Source of the DNA: Bacillota bacterium
GTDB taxonomy: Bacteria; Bacillota; Clostridia; Christensenellales; Aristaeellaceae
NCBI GenBank assembly: GCA_023416585.1
Contig: JAEZHM010000032.1
Span: 15,937-79,936 of the forward strand
DNA: 64,000 nt
Direction of reading: 5' to 3'
A program made the translations under genes and the position numbers. Every line of letters begins with the position of its first letter. The first letter of the stretch is position 1. Of the stretch, positions 53,901 through 62,244 are shown piece by piece. The notes below the pieces were generated by a model that ran no database searches, was not told where the DNA came from, and worked only from the letters and a program-made list of their open reading frames with translations.

Positions 53901-55289
53901 ATGACACTGATTCATTTTCATGAATGGATGTACCAACACAGGCACCTAAATCGGGTTAAGCATACCACGCTTGATCCGCGCGGCCCCGGATTGGTGAGAA
54001 TCCATCTGGTTCCGCCCAAACGGTCACTCAACGCAGATACTCTGTTTGTCGTGTTCATAAACGGGCAAGACATCCTGCCTGTAACGCTATCCTGGGCCAT
54101 TCTGCTTTCCGCTTTCATCGACAGCCTTGATCCGTATGACGGCAAGGAGCTTTTGGATGTCGACCTGGATAATGTATTATCGGAGACTGTACGCCGCGTC
54201 CGGAAGGTATATTCAAGTGTAAAGGCGGAGACACTCCGGGCAGATCTTACGCGGATGGTAGATGCATTCACCGCCATTGCACGGGGGCAAAAACCGCAGG
54301 AGGAAATAGGTTTTGTATCCCTTGGAGAATACGCATCGCATATGTCCGCGCCCCATAGAATGGATCTTATGGTCAGCGCCATGCATAAGGACGGTGCCTG
54401 GCATTGCAATCAAAAATGCCTTCACTGCTATGCGGCAGGGCAGCCGCTGTCCAATATGGAAGAGCTTGATACTAAGGCGTGGAGGCATATCATCCATATA
54501 CTTCAAAGTACCGGAATCCCGCAGATCACATTTACAGGCGGCGAGCCTACGCTGCGAAGCGATCTTGCGGAGCTTATCAAGGAAGCGCAGTGGTTTGTAA
54601 CCAGGCTCAATACAAACGGCGTGCTTTTGACAAAGGAACTGTGCCGCAATCTGTATGAGGCCGAACTGGACAGCGTGCAGATCACACTTTATTCCTCCGA
54701 TCCCAGCATCCACAACACACTGGTAGGATCAGACCATCATAGCGATACGGCGAAAGGGTTGCAAAACGCTCTGGAAGCAGGGCTAAACGTAAGCATCAAT
54801 ACCCCACTATGCACGCTGAATGCGGACTATGTGGAAACCCTTAAATATGTAAAGGATCTTGGCATACGGTATGTCACATGCTCAGGCCTGATCGTCACCG
54901 GCAACGCGGACAAAGAGCCATCCCGCCGCACACAGCTAACTCCGGAAGTATTGGCCGGAATCCTTGCTGCTGCCAAGCAATACTGCGATGAAAACGGCAT
55001 GGAAATTGCCTTTACCTCCCCCGGTTGGGTAAAGGGGGAAACGCTGCGGGAACTGAGTTATGACGCTGTTCCCTCCTGCGGAGCGTGCCTTACCAATATG
55101 GCCATCGCGCCAAACGGTGATGTCATCCCTTGTCAAAGCTGGCTTTCCGGTGCGCCGCTTGGAAATATCCTTCAGGACAAATTCTCAAAGATTTGGGAGA
55201 GCGGGGCATGCAAAAGCATACGCGCTGCTACGGCCAAAATGGAGCATATATGCCCTCTGCGCAAAGGGGAAGGGAGGGCAAATTCATGA
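53901..55289 (+). CDS. Radical SAM/SPASM enzyme, putative maturase of the downstream Cys-tail protein
   Basis: 462 residues from ATG 53901 (AGAGAGGCG upstream; an ATG at 53766 lies before the promoter and is rejected). Residues 1-150 are a separate domain of unknown fold. The radical SAM cluster is Cys169-x3-Cys173-x2-Cys176 (HCNQKCLHC), followed by ITFTGGEPTLRSDL, RLNTNGVLL and TLYSSDPSIHN. The C-terminal SPASM-type region has Cys393, Cys396, Cys411, Cys437 and Cys451 (CGACLTNMAIAPNGDVIPCQSW), which can bind auxiliary clusters. SPASM enzymes typically modify peptides, for example thioether crosslinks at Cys. It overlaps the next gene by 4 bp, so both are coupled. Confidence 0.9.
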   Translation: MTLIHFHEWMYQHRHLNRVKHTTLDPRGPGLVRIHLVPPKRSLNADTLFVVFINGQDILPVTLSWAILLSAFIDSLDPYDGKELLDVDLDNVLSETVRRVRKVYSSVKAETLRADLTRMVDAFTAIARGQKPQEEIGFVSLGEYASHMSAPHRMDLMVSAMHKDGAWHCNQKCLHCYAAGQPLSNMEELDTKAWRHIIHILQSTGIPQITFTGGEPTLRSDLAELIKEAQWFVTRLNTNGVLLTKELCRNLYEAELDSVQITLYSSDPSIHNTLVGSDHHSDTAKGLQNALEAGLNVSINTPLCTLNADYVETLKYVKDLGIRYVTCSGLIVTGNADKEPSRRTQLTPEVLAGILAAAKQYCDENGMEIAFTSPGWVKGETLRELSYDAVPSCGACLTNMAIAPNGDVIPCQSWLSGAPLGNILQDKFSKIWESGACKSIRAATAKMEHICPLRKGEGRANS

Positions 55290-56215
55290 AAAAGCTGTTT
55301 GCCCTTCTCTTACTGGCGGTGCTGCTGGGCGGTTTTACTTCCACCGCCCAGGCTTCCAAACCGCTGAAGCCGCTGGATGAGATCACAAAGTATGAAGTTT
55401 CCGTCTCCCCGCAGGATGACGGCACGCTGGATATTATTTACCACCTGGAATGGAAAGTGTTGGACGATATTCAGGAGGGGCCACTGACTTGGGTGAAGGT
55501 CGGTATCCCCAACAAACATGTAAACAAGATCACAGCAAAGAGCAGCACTATCAAACGCATCACATATCTATCAGACAACGGAAGTTTCGTGAGAATCGAT
55601 ATGGACAGGGCGTACTATGCCGGGGAAACAGTCACACTGGATTTTTTTCTGCACCAAAAAAACATGCTTACATTGGAGAACGATAGCAGCTCATGCAGCT
55701 ATACCTTTACCCCCGGCTGGTTTGATGGTATTCGTGTACAATCCTTGACCATCTTGTGGCCAAAGAAGGATGTCATTTACTCTACCGCAGATGTGGAGAA
55801 CAACGATGTGCTTTCCTGGAAAGCATCCTTGGAGCCCGGAGAAAAGCTTACGGCCCTGGTGAGATACCCTAAGAATGCCTTCCAAATCACTTATGATACG
55901 GAAACGGAGCCGGAAGTATCGCCGCTAATGAGTTCCATCCTGGTAATTTTATTCTTTTTTTCCACTCTTTTCATTTATTACTTGGTAGCGAGAATATATA
56001 AGGCCAGCGGTTTCCGCGGCGGCTTTGGCACCACCCACCATACAGGCCATATCGGAAGAGGCTGTGCCTGCGCATGTGGGTGCGCCTGTGCCTGCGCATG
56101 CGCCGGCGGTGGCAGGGCCGGGTGTGCCGCAAAGCACTTTTATAAGCCTAACCTATCTGTAGAAGAACTTCAAAAAGCACTCCATGCTGATAAAAAAATG
56201 TCGGCAAGGCGGTAA
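55286..56215 (+). CDS. Type I membrane protein with alternating Cys-Ala cytosolic tail (candidate radical SAM substrate)
   Basis: 309 residues from ATG 55286, overlapping the stop of the radical SAM gene, with GGGAGGG upstream. Signal peptide 1-23 (LFALLLLAVLLGGFTSTAQA), an extracytoplasmic beta-rich domain (24-212), one TM at about 213-235 (SSILVILFFFSTLFIYYLVA), then RIYKASGFRG and a tail. The tail holds Cys at 260, 262, 264, 266, 268, 270 and 272, alternating with Ala or Gly, then GGGRAG and Cys280. The positive residues after the TM place the tail in the cytosol. Similar CACAC...GGGRAGC tails exist in other Firmicute proteins as I recall. Function unknown. Confidence 0.85.
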   Translation: MKKLFALLLLAVLLGGFTSTAQASKPLKPLDEITKYEVSVSPQDDGTLDIIYHLEWKVLDDIQEGPLTWVKVGIPNKHVNKITAKSSTIKRITYLSDNGSFVRIDMDRAYYAGETVTLDFFLHQKNMLTLENDSSSCSYTFTPGWFDGIRVQSLTILWPKKDVIYSTADVENNDVLSWKASLEPGEKLTALVRYPKNAFQITYDTETEPEVSPLMSSILVILFFFSTLFIYYLVARIYKASGFRGGFGTTHHTGHIGRGCACACGCACACACAGGGRAGCAAKHFYKPNLSVEELQKALHADKKMSARR

Positions 56216-56264
56216 TATCTCGTTCTTTTTCTTTAAGGCATACGGCATACCAGTGGATTTTCAG

Positions 56265-56500
56265 CTATAGAAATTACGGAATGCAGTCATTTGCTAAACG
56301 TTAGCCTGATACATCCTGGCGGGGGTGTGATTGCTTGGTAAATACATTCGACCTAGCCTGAAAGCCGTAGGAGCGATTAGCAATCGCCCGCCAAGTGACA
56401 TATCCTAACCGTAACATGCGGGCGATTACTAATCGCCCCTACGGCATCGTTTTTTTGTTGACTTCTCTACCGGGGCTTGTGAATTCCGTAATTTCTGTAG
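56265..56500. mobile_element. MITE-like element, 236 bp, with nested inverted repeat
   Basis: 18-bp terminal inverted repeats CTATAGAAATTACGGAAT (56265-56282) and ATTCCGTAATTTCTGTAG (56483-56500), one mismatch. Inside are the arms GCCGTAGGAGCGATTAGCAATCGCCCGC-like (56364-56391) and its near complement (56418-56445), each itself palindromic (GGCGATTAGYAATCGCC). No coding capacity. A clear target duplication is not visible. It occupies most of the gap between the Cys-tail gene and the pseudouridine synthase gene. Confidence 0.6.
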
Positions 56501-56563
56501 TAGAAAGTCCATTAGTAGGTCATCTCTTCATAACCCCAATAATCACCGCTGCGGCTGCGCAGC

Positions 56564-57301
56564 TTATTCTTCCTCCTCCGGCGCGCTGCTTCCCCCATCG
56601 TCGAGGCTTTTCATGAGGGTGTTCAGTTCGACATCGGTTAGCATACGCCAGTTGCCTGGGCGCATGCCGCCCAGGGTGATATTCATGATACGGATGCGGC
56701 GCAGATGGACGACATTGTAGCCCAGATATTCGCACATGCGGCGGATTTGGCGGTTCAGCCCCTGCACAAGGATGATGCGGAACGATCCGGGGCCGGTTTT
56801 GCGAACGCGGCAGGGAAGTGTGACCTGCCCGAGGACAGGCACGCCTTTGCTCATCCGGTTAAGAAATTCAGGCGTAACGGGCCTGTCTACCGCGACCTCG
56901 TATTCTTTCTCGTGCCTGCCCGAGGCACGCAGGATACGGTTTACGATATCACCATCGCTGGTAAGTAGAATCAGCCCCTCGCTGTCCTTGTCGAGGCGGC
57001 CGATGGGAAAGATACGTCCGGGGAAATGGATATAGTCTACAATATTCAACGGCTCTCGAGGATCGGCGGTGCATATAATGCCCTGTGGCTTGTATACCGC
57101 GAGATACGCCTTGTCGCCCGCGCCGCTTATGGTATGCTTTTCGACAACGACGCGAGCGCCCGGGGCGACCCTCTCCCCGATTTTCGCCACACGCCCGTTG
57201 ACTGTCACCTTACCCTCTTCGATCAGCCGATCCGCCTCGCGGCGCGAGCAGTAGCCGCTGTCCGAAATGTATTTGTTAAGACGCCTGTCTTCCAATTCCA
57301 T
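56564..57301 (-). CDS. 23S rRNA pseudouridine synthase, RluB/RluF-like
   Basis: 245 residues. S4 RNA-binding domain at 1-60 (LNKYISDSGYCSRREADRLIEEGKVTVNG), then the RsuA/RluB/E/F catalytic core: YKPQGIICTADPREPLNIVDY, IGRLDKDSEGLILLTSDG with the catalytic Asp, KEYEVAVDRP, QGLNRQIRRMCEYLGYNVVHLRRIRI. Isomerises a uridine in 23S rRNA; RluF-type specificity is suggested by the ICTAD/QGLNRQIRRMC pattern. Short acidic tail (APEEEE). A GTG one codon upstream is an alternative start. Confidence 0.92.
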   Translation of the reverse strand: MELEDRRLNKYISDSGYCSRREADRLIEEGKVTVNGRVAKIGERVAPGARVVVEKHTISGAGDKAYLAVYKPQGIICTADPREPLNIVDYIHFPGRIFPIGRLDKDSEGLILLTSDGDIVNRILRASGRHEKEYEVAVDRPVTPEFLNRMSKGVPVLGQVTLPCRVRKTGPGSFRIILVQGLNRQIRRMCEYLGYNVVHLRRIRIMNITLGGMRPGNWRMLTDVELNTLMKSLDDGGSSAPEEEE

Positions 57302-57395
57302 CACCCTGTGTGATTATACCATTTGCCAGCCCGGCGGACAAGTTGCAAAGGTTAATGCAGGGCAGCTAGCACTTTACGCAAATAGGAAATAATAT

Positions 57396-57424
57396 TTGAC
57401 AGAACCTTCCTTTGCGTCTATAAT
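57396..57424 (+). promoter_or_regulatory. Exact-consensus sigma-A promoter of the ABC-2 operon
   Basis: TTGACA (57396-57401), 17-base spacer, TATAAT (57419-57424), 40 bp before the ATG at 57464. Confidence 0.92.
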
Positions 57425-57463
57425 AATAAACCCTGTTGCTTGTTTGGACCGAAGGGAGTATAT

Positions 57464-58441
57464 ATGCCTTACATATCCGTCAGCCACTTGAACAAAACCT
57501 TCGTGGTGCGCCGCCGCATGGAAAAAGGAGCTCTCCGCCATATCCTGCGTGAAAAGACATCCGTTCCCGCATTGACGGATGTCTCTTTCACCATTGAAAA
57601 AGGGGAACTGGTGGGCTATATCGGTCCCAACGGCGCAGGAAAGTCTACCACGGTCAAGATATTAAGCGGCATCTTGACGCCCGACAGCGGAGAGGTTTCC
57701 ATTGGAGGGCATACTCCCTGGCTGGAGCGGAAGGCACACGTCCGGCATATCGGCGTGGTCTTCGGCCAACGGACGCAGCTTTGGTGGGATGTTCCCGTCT
57801 TGGACTCTTACTCCCTTCTCAAGGACATTTACCGCGTGCCGCAAAAGGAATTTGACGCGCGCCTTGAGGAACTGTGCGATGCGCTGGATCTGAGCGGCCT
57901 TCTTCAAACACCGCTCCGGCTGCTGAGCCTGGGGCAAAGAATGCGGGCAGAGCTGTGCGGCTCCCTGCTGCACAGCCCGGAGCTTTTGTTTCTGGATGAG
58001 CCCACCATAGGCCTGGACGCGGTGAGCAAGCTCGCCCTTAGGTCCTTTTTGCCAAAGGAAAATCAAGCCCACGGCACCACCGTTCTTTTGACTACCCACG
58101 ACATGTCTGACATTGCGGCGCTTTGCAGCCGCGTGATGGTACTTGGCCGAGGCAGCCTGCTATATGACGGCGGGCTTCCCTCCCTCTTATCCCGTTACGA
58201 CACCCAGGGGACCATACGAGCCTGCTATGCAGACGGGCGGGGTTTGCCGAATCTGCCCCCTGGTACCGTCGTAAGCAGGGAGGAGAGCGGCTGCTTCCTG
58301 ATCCAGTATGACAAGCGGGAAACGCCTACCGAGCTTATGCTGTCGTTATTGCAAAAAGCGGGAATGCTCAGCGAGCTTACTGTATTGGAACAGGATCTTG
58401 ACCACTTGATCGCGGCCATGTACAGGGAGATGGCGCTATGA
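57464..58441 (+). CDS. ABC-2 type exporter ATP-binding protein
   Basis: 325 residues from ATG 57464 (GAAGGGAG upstream). Walker A GPNGAGKST (54-62), Q-loop VVFGQRTQLWWDVP, signature LSLGQRMRAEL (variant of LSGGQ), Walker B LLFLDEPTIGLD, switch TTHD. The WWDVPV...FGQR text and the long N-terminal KTFVVRRRMEKGALRHILR segment are typical of the family paired with DUF990-type permeases. ATGA overlap with the first permease gene. Confidence 0.94.
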   Translation: MPYISVSHLNKTFVVRRRMEKGALRHILREKTSVPALTDVSFTIEKGELVGYIGPNGAGKSTTVKILSGILTPDSGEVSIGGHTPWLERKAHVRHIGVVFGQRTQLWWDVPVLDSYSLLKDIYRVPQKEFDARLEELCDALDLSGLLQTPLRLLSLGQRMRAELCGSLLHSPELLFLDEPTIGLDAVSKLALRSFLPKENQAHGTTVLLTTHDMSDIAALCSRVMVLGRGSLLYDGGLPSLLSRYDTQGTIRACYADGRGLPNLPPGTVVSREESGCFLIQYDKRETPTELMLSLLQKAGMLSELTVLEQDLDHLIAAMYREMAL

Positions 58442-59244
58442 AAGAAAGGCTGAAACCATACTTTACCGCCTTCAAGCTGCGAGCGCTTTTAGAGACGCAA
58501 TACCGTGGCGCGGCGTTGGGCGGGCTTGTCACACAAATAGCCTTCGGCCTTGCACTGATTTTTTTATACGACGCACTGTACCGCTCAGGCGGGGACACTT
58601 CCGTGCCTTTTCCCCAGGTGGTCACCTACGTCTGGCTGCAGCAGGCGTTCTTCCGGTTACTGTTCTCAAATGACAGTGAGTTGAATGAGGCCATCCTTTC
58701 CGGCGCAGTTGCCTACGAGCTATGCAGACCAGTGGACACATACTTCTGCTGGTATTTACGGTCATTGGCACAAAAAATCATCGGCGGATTTATGCGCGCG
58801 ATACCCCTCATCCTGCTTGCCACTTTTATGCCGCCGCCTCTATCCATAGCTCCGCCGGCAAATATAGGTATGCTTGTGTTAGCGCTTGTCTCGTTGTCCA
58901 TCGGCTTTCTGTGCGTCAGCGCCATCGGCAGCATTCAAAATGCCGTGATCATGCGCACCCTGGACTCAAGAGGAATCTCCACAGTCATCCAAATGATCTT
59001 CTTTTTCCTGTCGGGGAACTTGATCCCATTGACACTGTTCCCGCAAAAATGGCAGACCATCGTCCGCTACCAGCCCTTCGCCCAAGCGCTGGATATGCCT
59101 ATCCGCCTGTACTTGGGAAGCTACCCTCCGAAAGAAATCCTTCTTTCTTTTGGCGTACAGGTACTTTGGCTTTGGCTGCTGATCATTCTGGGACGGCTGT
59201 TATGGCAACGAAACCTTCGCCGCATTACTATACAAGGAGGTTAA
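58438..59244 (+). CDS. ABC-2 family permease (YbhN/DUF990-type), subunit 1
   Basis: 268 residues with about six hydrophobic helices (LGGLVTQIAFGLALIFLYDALY, IPLILLATFMPPPLSI, ISTVIQMIFFFLSGNLIPLTLFP, VLWLWLLIILGRLLW). ABC-2 exporter membrane subunit. Motifs AYELCRPVDTYFCWYLRSLAQK are characteristic of the group. Starts inside the ATPase stop (ATGA). Substrate unknown. Confidence 0.9.
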   Translation: MKERLKPYFTAFKLRALLETQYRGAALGGLVTQIAFGLALIFLYDALYRSGGDTSVPFPQVVTYVWLQQAFFRLLFSNDSELNEAILSGAVAYELCRPVDTYFCWYLRSLAQKIIGGFMRAIPLILLATFMPPPLSIAPPANIGMLVLALVSLSIGFLCVSAIGSIQNAVIMRTLDSRGISTVIQMIFFFLSGNLIPLTLFPQKWQTIVRYQPFAQALDMPIRLYLGSYPPKEILLSFGVQVLWLWLLIILGRLLWQRNLRRITIQGG

Positions 59245-59247
59245 TGT

Positions 59248-60045
59248 ATGGATACGCTGAAATACGGCCTGCACGCCTCCCGGATGCTTCTAAAAAGCCA
59301 TCTGCAATACCCCGGTTCCTTCTTTTGGCATACCGTTGCCATGGCGGTGATGACCGGCGGCGAGCTTTGTTCCGTGCTATTGCTTTTTAACCGCTTCACA
59401 TCCCTTGGTAAATGGAGCGGCGGAGAGATACTTATGTTCTTTGGCATCATGCACTTTGCTTTTTCCCTTGTGGAATTGTTCTGCCGTGGAATTACTGCGT
59501 TTGATACCATGGTACGGTCCGGCGGATTTGACACGGTGCTGCTCCGGCCCAGAGGCGCACTTTTACAGGTGTTTTTCAGCCAGATGGACCCGCGCCGGCT
59601 GGGGGCGACGCTTGTTGGGCTTTCTGCAATCATACTTTCCTCCCATTTGACCGGCCTGAACTGGACATGGTTAAAAGTTATATGTCTGTTGTTTTCGTTG
59701 GCAGGCAGCGGCGCACTGTTTACCGGGCTTTTTCTGATTGAAGCGGTGCTTTGCTTCTTCTCCGTCAAAAGCATCGAAATGGTAAACATCCTTACTTACG
59801 GCGGCCGCACCTCCTGCCAGTATCCCATTGACATCTATCCCAGGCCCATGCGGTTTCTGTTCCTTTTCGTGGCCCCCTTTGCACTGACAACACACATGCC
59901 GGTAGCCTACCTGCTGGATAAGCCTTTGATGGGCGAAGCGCCCTGGATGGCCTTCGTGTCACCGCTGTCAGGTTTTGTGATGCTCGCAGTCATGCTGCTG
60001 GTATGGCGTATGGGCGTACGCAAATACAGGTCGACGGGAAGCTGA
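59248..60045 (+). CDS. ABC-2 family permease (DUF990), subunit 2
   Basis: 265 residues, six or so hydrophobic helices. Text such as MFFGIMHFAFSLVELFCRGITAFDTMVRSGGFDTVLLRPRG and TYGGRTSCQYPIDIYP is typical of the second permease in ATPase-permease-permease exporters. Three bases after the preceding stop, GGAGG before the ATG. Completes the transporter. Confidence 0.9.
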   Translation: MDTLKYGLHASRMLLKSHLQYPGSFFWHTVAMAVMTGGELCSVLLLFNRFTSLGKWSGGEILMFFGIMHFAFSLVELFCRGITAFDTMVRSGGFDTVLLRPRGALLQVFFSQMDPRRLGATLVGLSAIILSSHLTGLNWTWLKVICLLFSLAGSGALFTGLFLIEAVLCFFSVKSIEMVNILTYGGRTSCQYPIDIYPRPMRFLFLFVAPFALTTHMPVAYLLDKPLMGEAPWMAFVSPLSGFVMLAVMLLVWRMGVRKYRSTGS

Positions 60046-60105
60046 CTGTTTCCTTCCACTCCCATTTATGATATGCTATATATAGCTTAAATCGCTGGAG
60101 GGCCT

Positions 60106-60846
60106 ATGCCTGCCATCACCGTTTCCGCCATCGTTCTGCGCAGTGTCAACTACCGTGATAACGACCGCATGCTCACCCTGCTTACCCCAAACCTTGGCAG
60201 GGTGGAGGTAATGTCACGTGGCTGCCGCCGGCCCAAATCGCCTTTCATGAGCTCCAGCGAAGTGTTTTGCACAGGAGAATATGTACTGTTCTCCCAACAT
60301 GATAGGAAGATACTCACCTCTTGCACACTGCACGACAGCTTCTATCCCCTGAGGCTTGACTACGGCTTGCTTTCCTGCGGAGCGTACCTATTGAACCTGT
60401 GCGAAGCGGCGGCTCAGCCGGAAGAAGAAAGCGGCTCCCTTTTCTGGCTGCTGCTGCGAACGCTTCACCGCCTGGCCTATGGTCAGGAAGAGCGCAGGGG
60501 GATAATCAGCGGATTTCTGCTTCACTACGCCTCCGTATTGGGATATAAACCACGCCTAAACCATTGTGTCCATTGCGGACGAAAGCTTGCGGAAGATGAA
60601 CCTGTATATTTTGATTGCGAGGCTGGTGGCCTTGCCTGCTCAAAATGCCCAAAAACAGAAAGCAGCCTGCCACTCAATCAAAAGCAGGCCGGATGGCTGC
60701 AAACCGTTTTTCGGGACGGCCCGGAAGCCTCCGCAACACTGCAAGGAAGCGACGCTCCTTTTGACAGCTTGCGTTGCTATGTGGAGACACGGCTGGAAAA
60801 GCCCGTCAAAGGCGGGCCGATCTTCGATCCGCCCTCAGATTGTTGA
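60106..60846 (+). CDS. recO: DNA repair protein RecO
   Basis: 246 residues. N-terminal OB fold (AIVLRSVNYRDNDRMLTLLTPNLGRVEVMSRGCRRPKS), helical domain and zinc module with Cys pairs in NHCVHCGRKL and LACSKCPK. Loads RecA and anneals single strands with RecR/RecF. Sixty bp after the ABC operon, ribosome site GGAGGG; probable separate promoter (TATGCTATAT). Confidence 0.94.
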   Translation: MPAITVSAIVLRSVNYRDNDRMLTLLTPNLGRVEVMSRGCRRPKSPFMSSSEVFCTGEYVLFSQHDRKILTSCTLHDSFYPLRLDYGLLSCGAYLLNLCEAAAQPEEESGSLFWLLLRTLHRLAYGQEERRGIISGFLLHYASVLGYKPRLNHCVHCGRKLAEDEPVYFDCEAGGLACSKCPKTESSLPLNQKQAGWLQTVFRDGPEASATLQGSDAPFDSLRCYVETRLEKPVKGGPIFDPPSDC

Positions 60847-60913
60847 AAAAGTTTAATCCGCTTCAGGGGATGTAAAGAAGGAGCTCTGCCCCTTCTTTGT
60901 AAATCGTGTCGCC

Positions 60914-61068
60914 AGGCATAGCCTACGCGCGCGGGTCGCTTGCGTAGCAAGCTTTCTTTACACTTTTCACCGACCGAGGGCATAGCCCGCAGGTGAAAAG
61001 TGCAAACCCACGAAAATGAACCCTCATTTTCGTGGGAACGCCGTCAAAATAGATACTATTTTGACGGC
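60914..61068. repeat. Run of four consecutive hairpins between convergent genes
   Basis: GCTTGC-gta-GCAAGC; CACTTTTCACC (60961-60971) / GGTGAAAAGTG (60992-61002); CCCACGAAAATGA (61007-61019) / TCATTTTCGTGGG (61024-61036); GCCGTCAAAATAG (61040-61052) / CTATTTTGACGGC (61056-61068). The last three are perfect or near-perfect stems of 11-13 bp in 110 bp. May serve as bidirectional terminators of recO and the 61069 gene, or be a structured repeat. Confidence 0.7.
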
Positions 61069-61545
61069 TCAGCTTTGCATATAATAAGGCGCGCGATTCA
61101 GCGCATCCTTGTATTCAATCCTCATGGTATATATATATTCAACGGCCGTTTCACCATTAGGAAGAGGTCGTTTTGCCTTGCGCAGCGTATAGCGGCTTTT
61201 GTCTGCCAAAAGCGGAATTTCCTGGCCCAGAAGCATACACAGCGTATGCAGCCTCTGGGAAGACAATGGCCGGTAGCCCCGGCTTTCCAGAGAAAATGTC
61301 ACCCGGCGGCCGGCTGGAACCATCATTTTGAACTCTACACATTCCCGCCGGATAATAACCTGCTCCACATACCGCTTGCGGCAGCGGCGCACGATATCCG
61401 TCAGTTCCTGATACATATCGCCGTTGCGCATCTTCTCCAGCCGTATGGCCTCCAGCTTAAGACAACGCCTGTCGTTTAGATATAAAAAGACAGCCGCTAT
61501 AAGGCCTGCGGCCATCAGCACCAATACGATTACTTCCCACTCCAT
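61069..61545 (-). CDS. Hypothetical single-pass membrane protein
   Basis: 158 residues from ATG 61545 (minus-strand AAGGAGAGG). One TM at 3-22 (WEVIVLVLMAAGLIAAVFLYL), then a charged cytosolic part with Cys/Arg-rich helices (LTDIVRRCRKRYVEQVIIRREC) and a basic C-terminus. No known family. Convergent with recO, upstream of nothing obvious on its strand. Confidence 0.6.
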   Translation of the reverse strand: MEWEVIVLVLMAAGLIAAVFLYLNDRRCLKLEAIRLEKMRNGDMYQELTDIVRRCRKRYVEQVIIRRECVEFKMMVPAGRRVTFSLESRGYRPLSSQRLHTLCMLLGQEIPLLADKSRYTLRKAKRPLPNGETAVEYIYTMRIEYKDALNRAPYYMQS

Positions 61546-61609
61546 GGCTTTCCTCTCCTTCAGCACCAGGGGGATGGTCACTTTCAAGAGATGGCCAGCA
61601 TGTTATATG

Positions 61610-61981
61610 CTACGCATTCCGTTCCATGTGATGCTTGATACAATCGAAGCTTTCCTGGCTTACCACATGCTCGATGCGGCAGGCGTCTTCTGCAGCCGTC
61701 TTCTCGCTTACGCCAAGGCTTTTCAGGTATTCTGTTAAAAGCCGGTGACGCTCGTATACAGATTCGGCCACATGGCGGCCTTGTTCCGTCAGTGTTATAA
61801 ACCCGCTTCGGTCCATTTTGATATAGCCGTTTTCGCGAAGCCTGCGCATGGCGTTGCTGATGCTGGGCTTGCTGAAGCTCATGGCATTGACAATATCAAT
61901 GGAGCGCACCATCCCCTTTTCCTGGGATAAAACAAGGATGGACTCCAAATAGTTCTCACCGGATTCCTGCATTTTCATCAT
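61610..61981 (-). CDS. DtxR/MntR-family metal-dependent regulator
   Basis: 123 residues. Winged helix at 1-60 (ENYLESILVLSQEKGMVRSIDIVNAMSFSKPSISNAMRRLRENGYIKMDRSGFITLT) and dimer/metal domain (VYERHRLLTEYLKSLGVSEKTAAEDACRIEHVVS with Glu and His ligands). Lacks the third SH3-like domain, as in MntR. Controls manganese or iron uptake genes elsewhere; there is no metal transporter in this window. Confidence 0.9.
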   Translation of the reverse strand: MMKMQESGENYLESILVLSQEKGMVRSIDIVNAMSFSKPSISNAMRRLRENGYIKMDRSGFITLTEQGRHVAESVYERHRLLTEYLKSLGVSEKTAAEDACRIEHVVSQESFDCIKHHMERNA

Positions 61982-62109
61982 AGATTTCTCAAACTCCTGT
62001 CAGGTTTTGCCTGAACTTTTTCACAGTATACCACAAGATTGGACATAGCTCAAGGCTTCTAATCAGAGTACCCCTCCAAACAAAAATGATCCTGATATGG
62101 CATATATAT

Positions 62110-62136
62110 AAGATCCTTCCCATTGTTCAGGATGAC
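62110..62136. repeat. Partial copy of the GATCCTT/AGGATGAC repeat
   Basis: AAGATCCTTCC-cattgt-TCAGGATGAC matches the right arm of the inverted repeat at 48735-48811 with a shorter middle. No other feature in 61982-62193. Confidence 0.55.
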
Positions 62137-62193
62137 AGCCTTACTGAATTCCCTTCCAAGGTCCATGTGTATCAAGATATGAAGTACATTGAT

Positions 62194-62233
62194 AAAAGGC
62201 CGATCAAGTGCTAAACACTGATCGGCCTTTTTT
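62194..62233. terminator. Bidirectional intrinsic terminator after rplA
   Basis: AAAAGGCCGATCA (62194-62206) pairs with TGATCGGCCTTTT (62219-62231), 13 bp. T runs on both strands. Lies directly after the rplA stop, so the nusG-rplK-rplA transcript ends here. Confidence 0.9.
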
Positions 62234-62244
62234 GTAAGCGAAGC

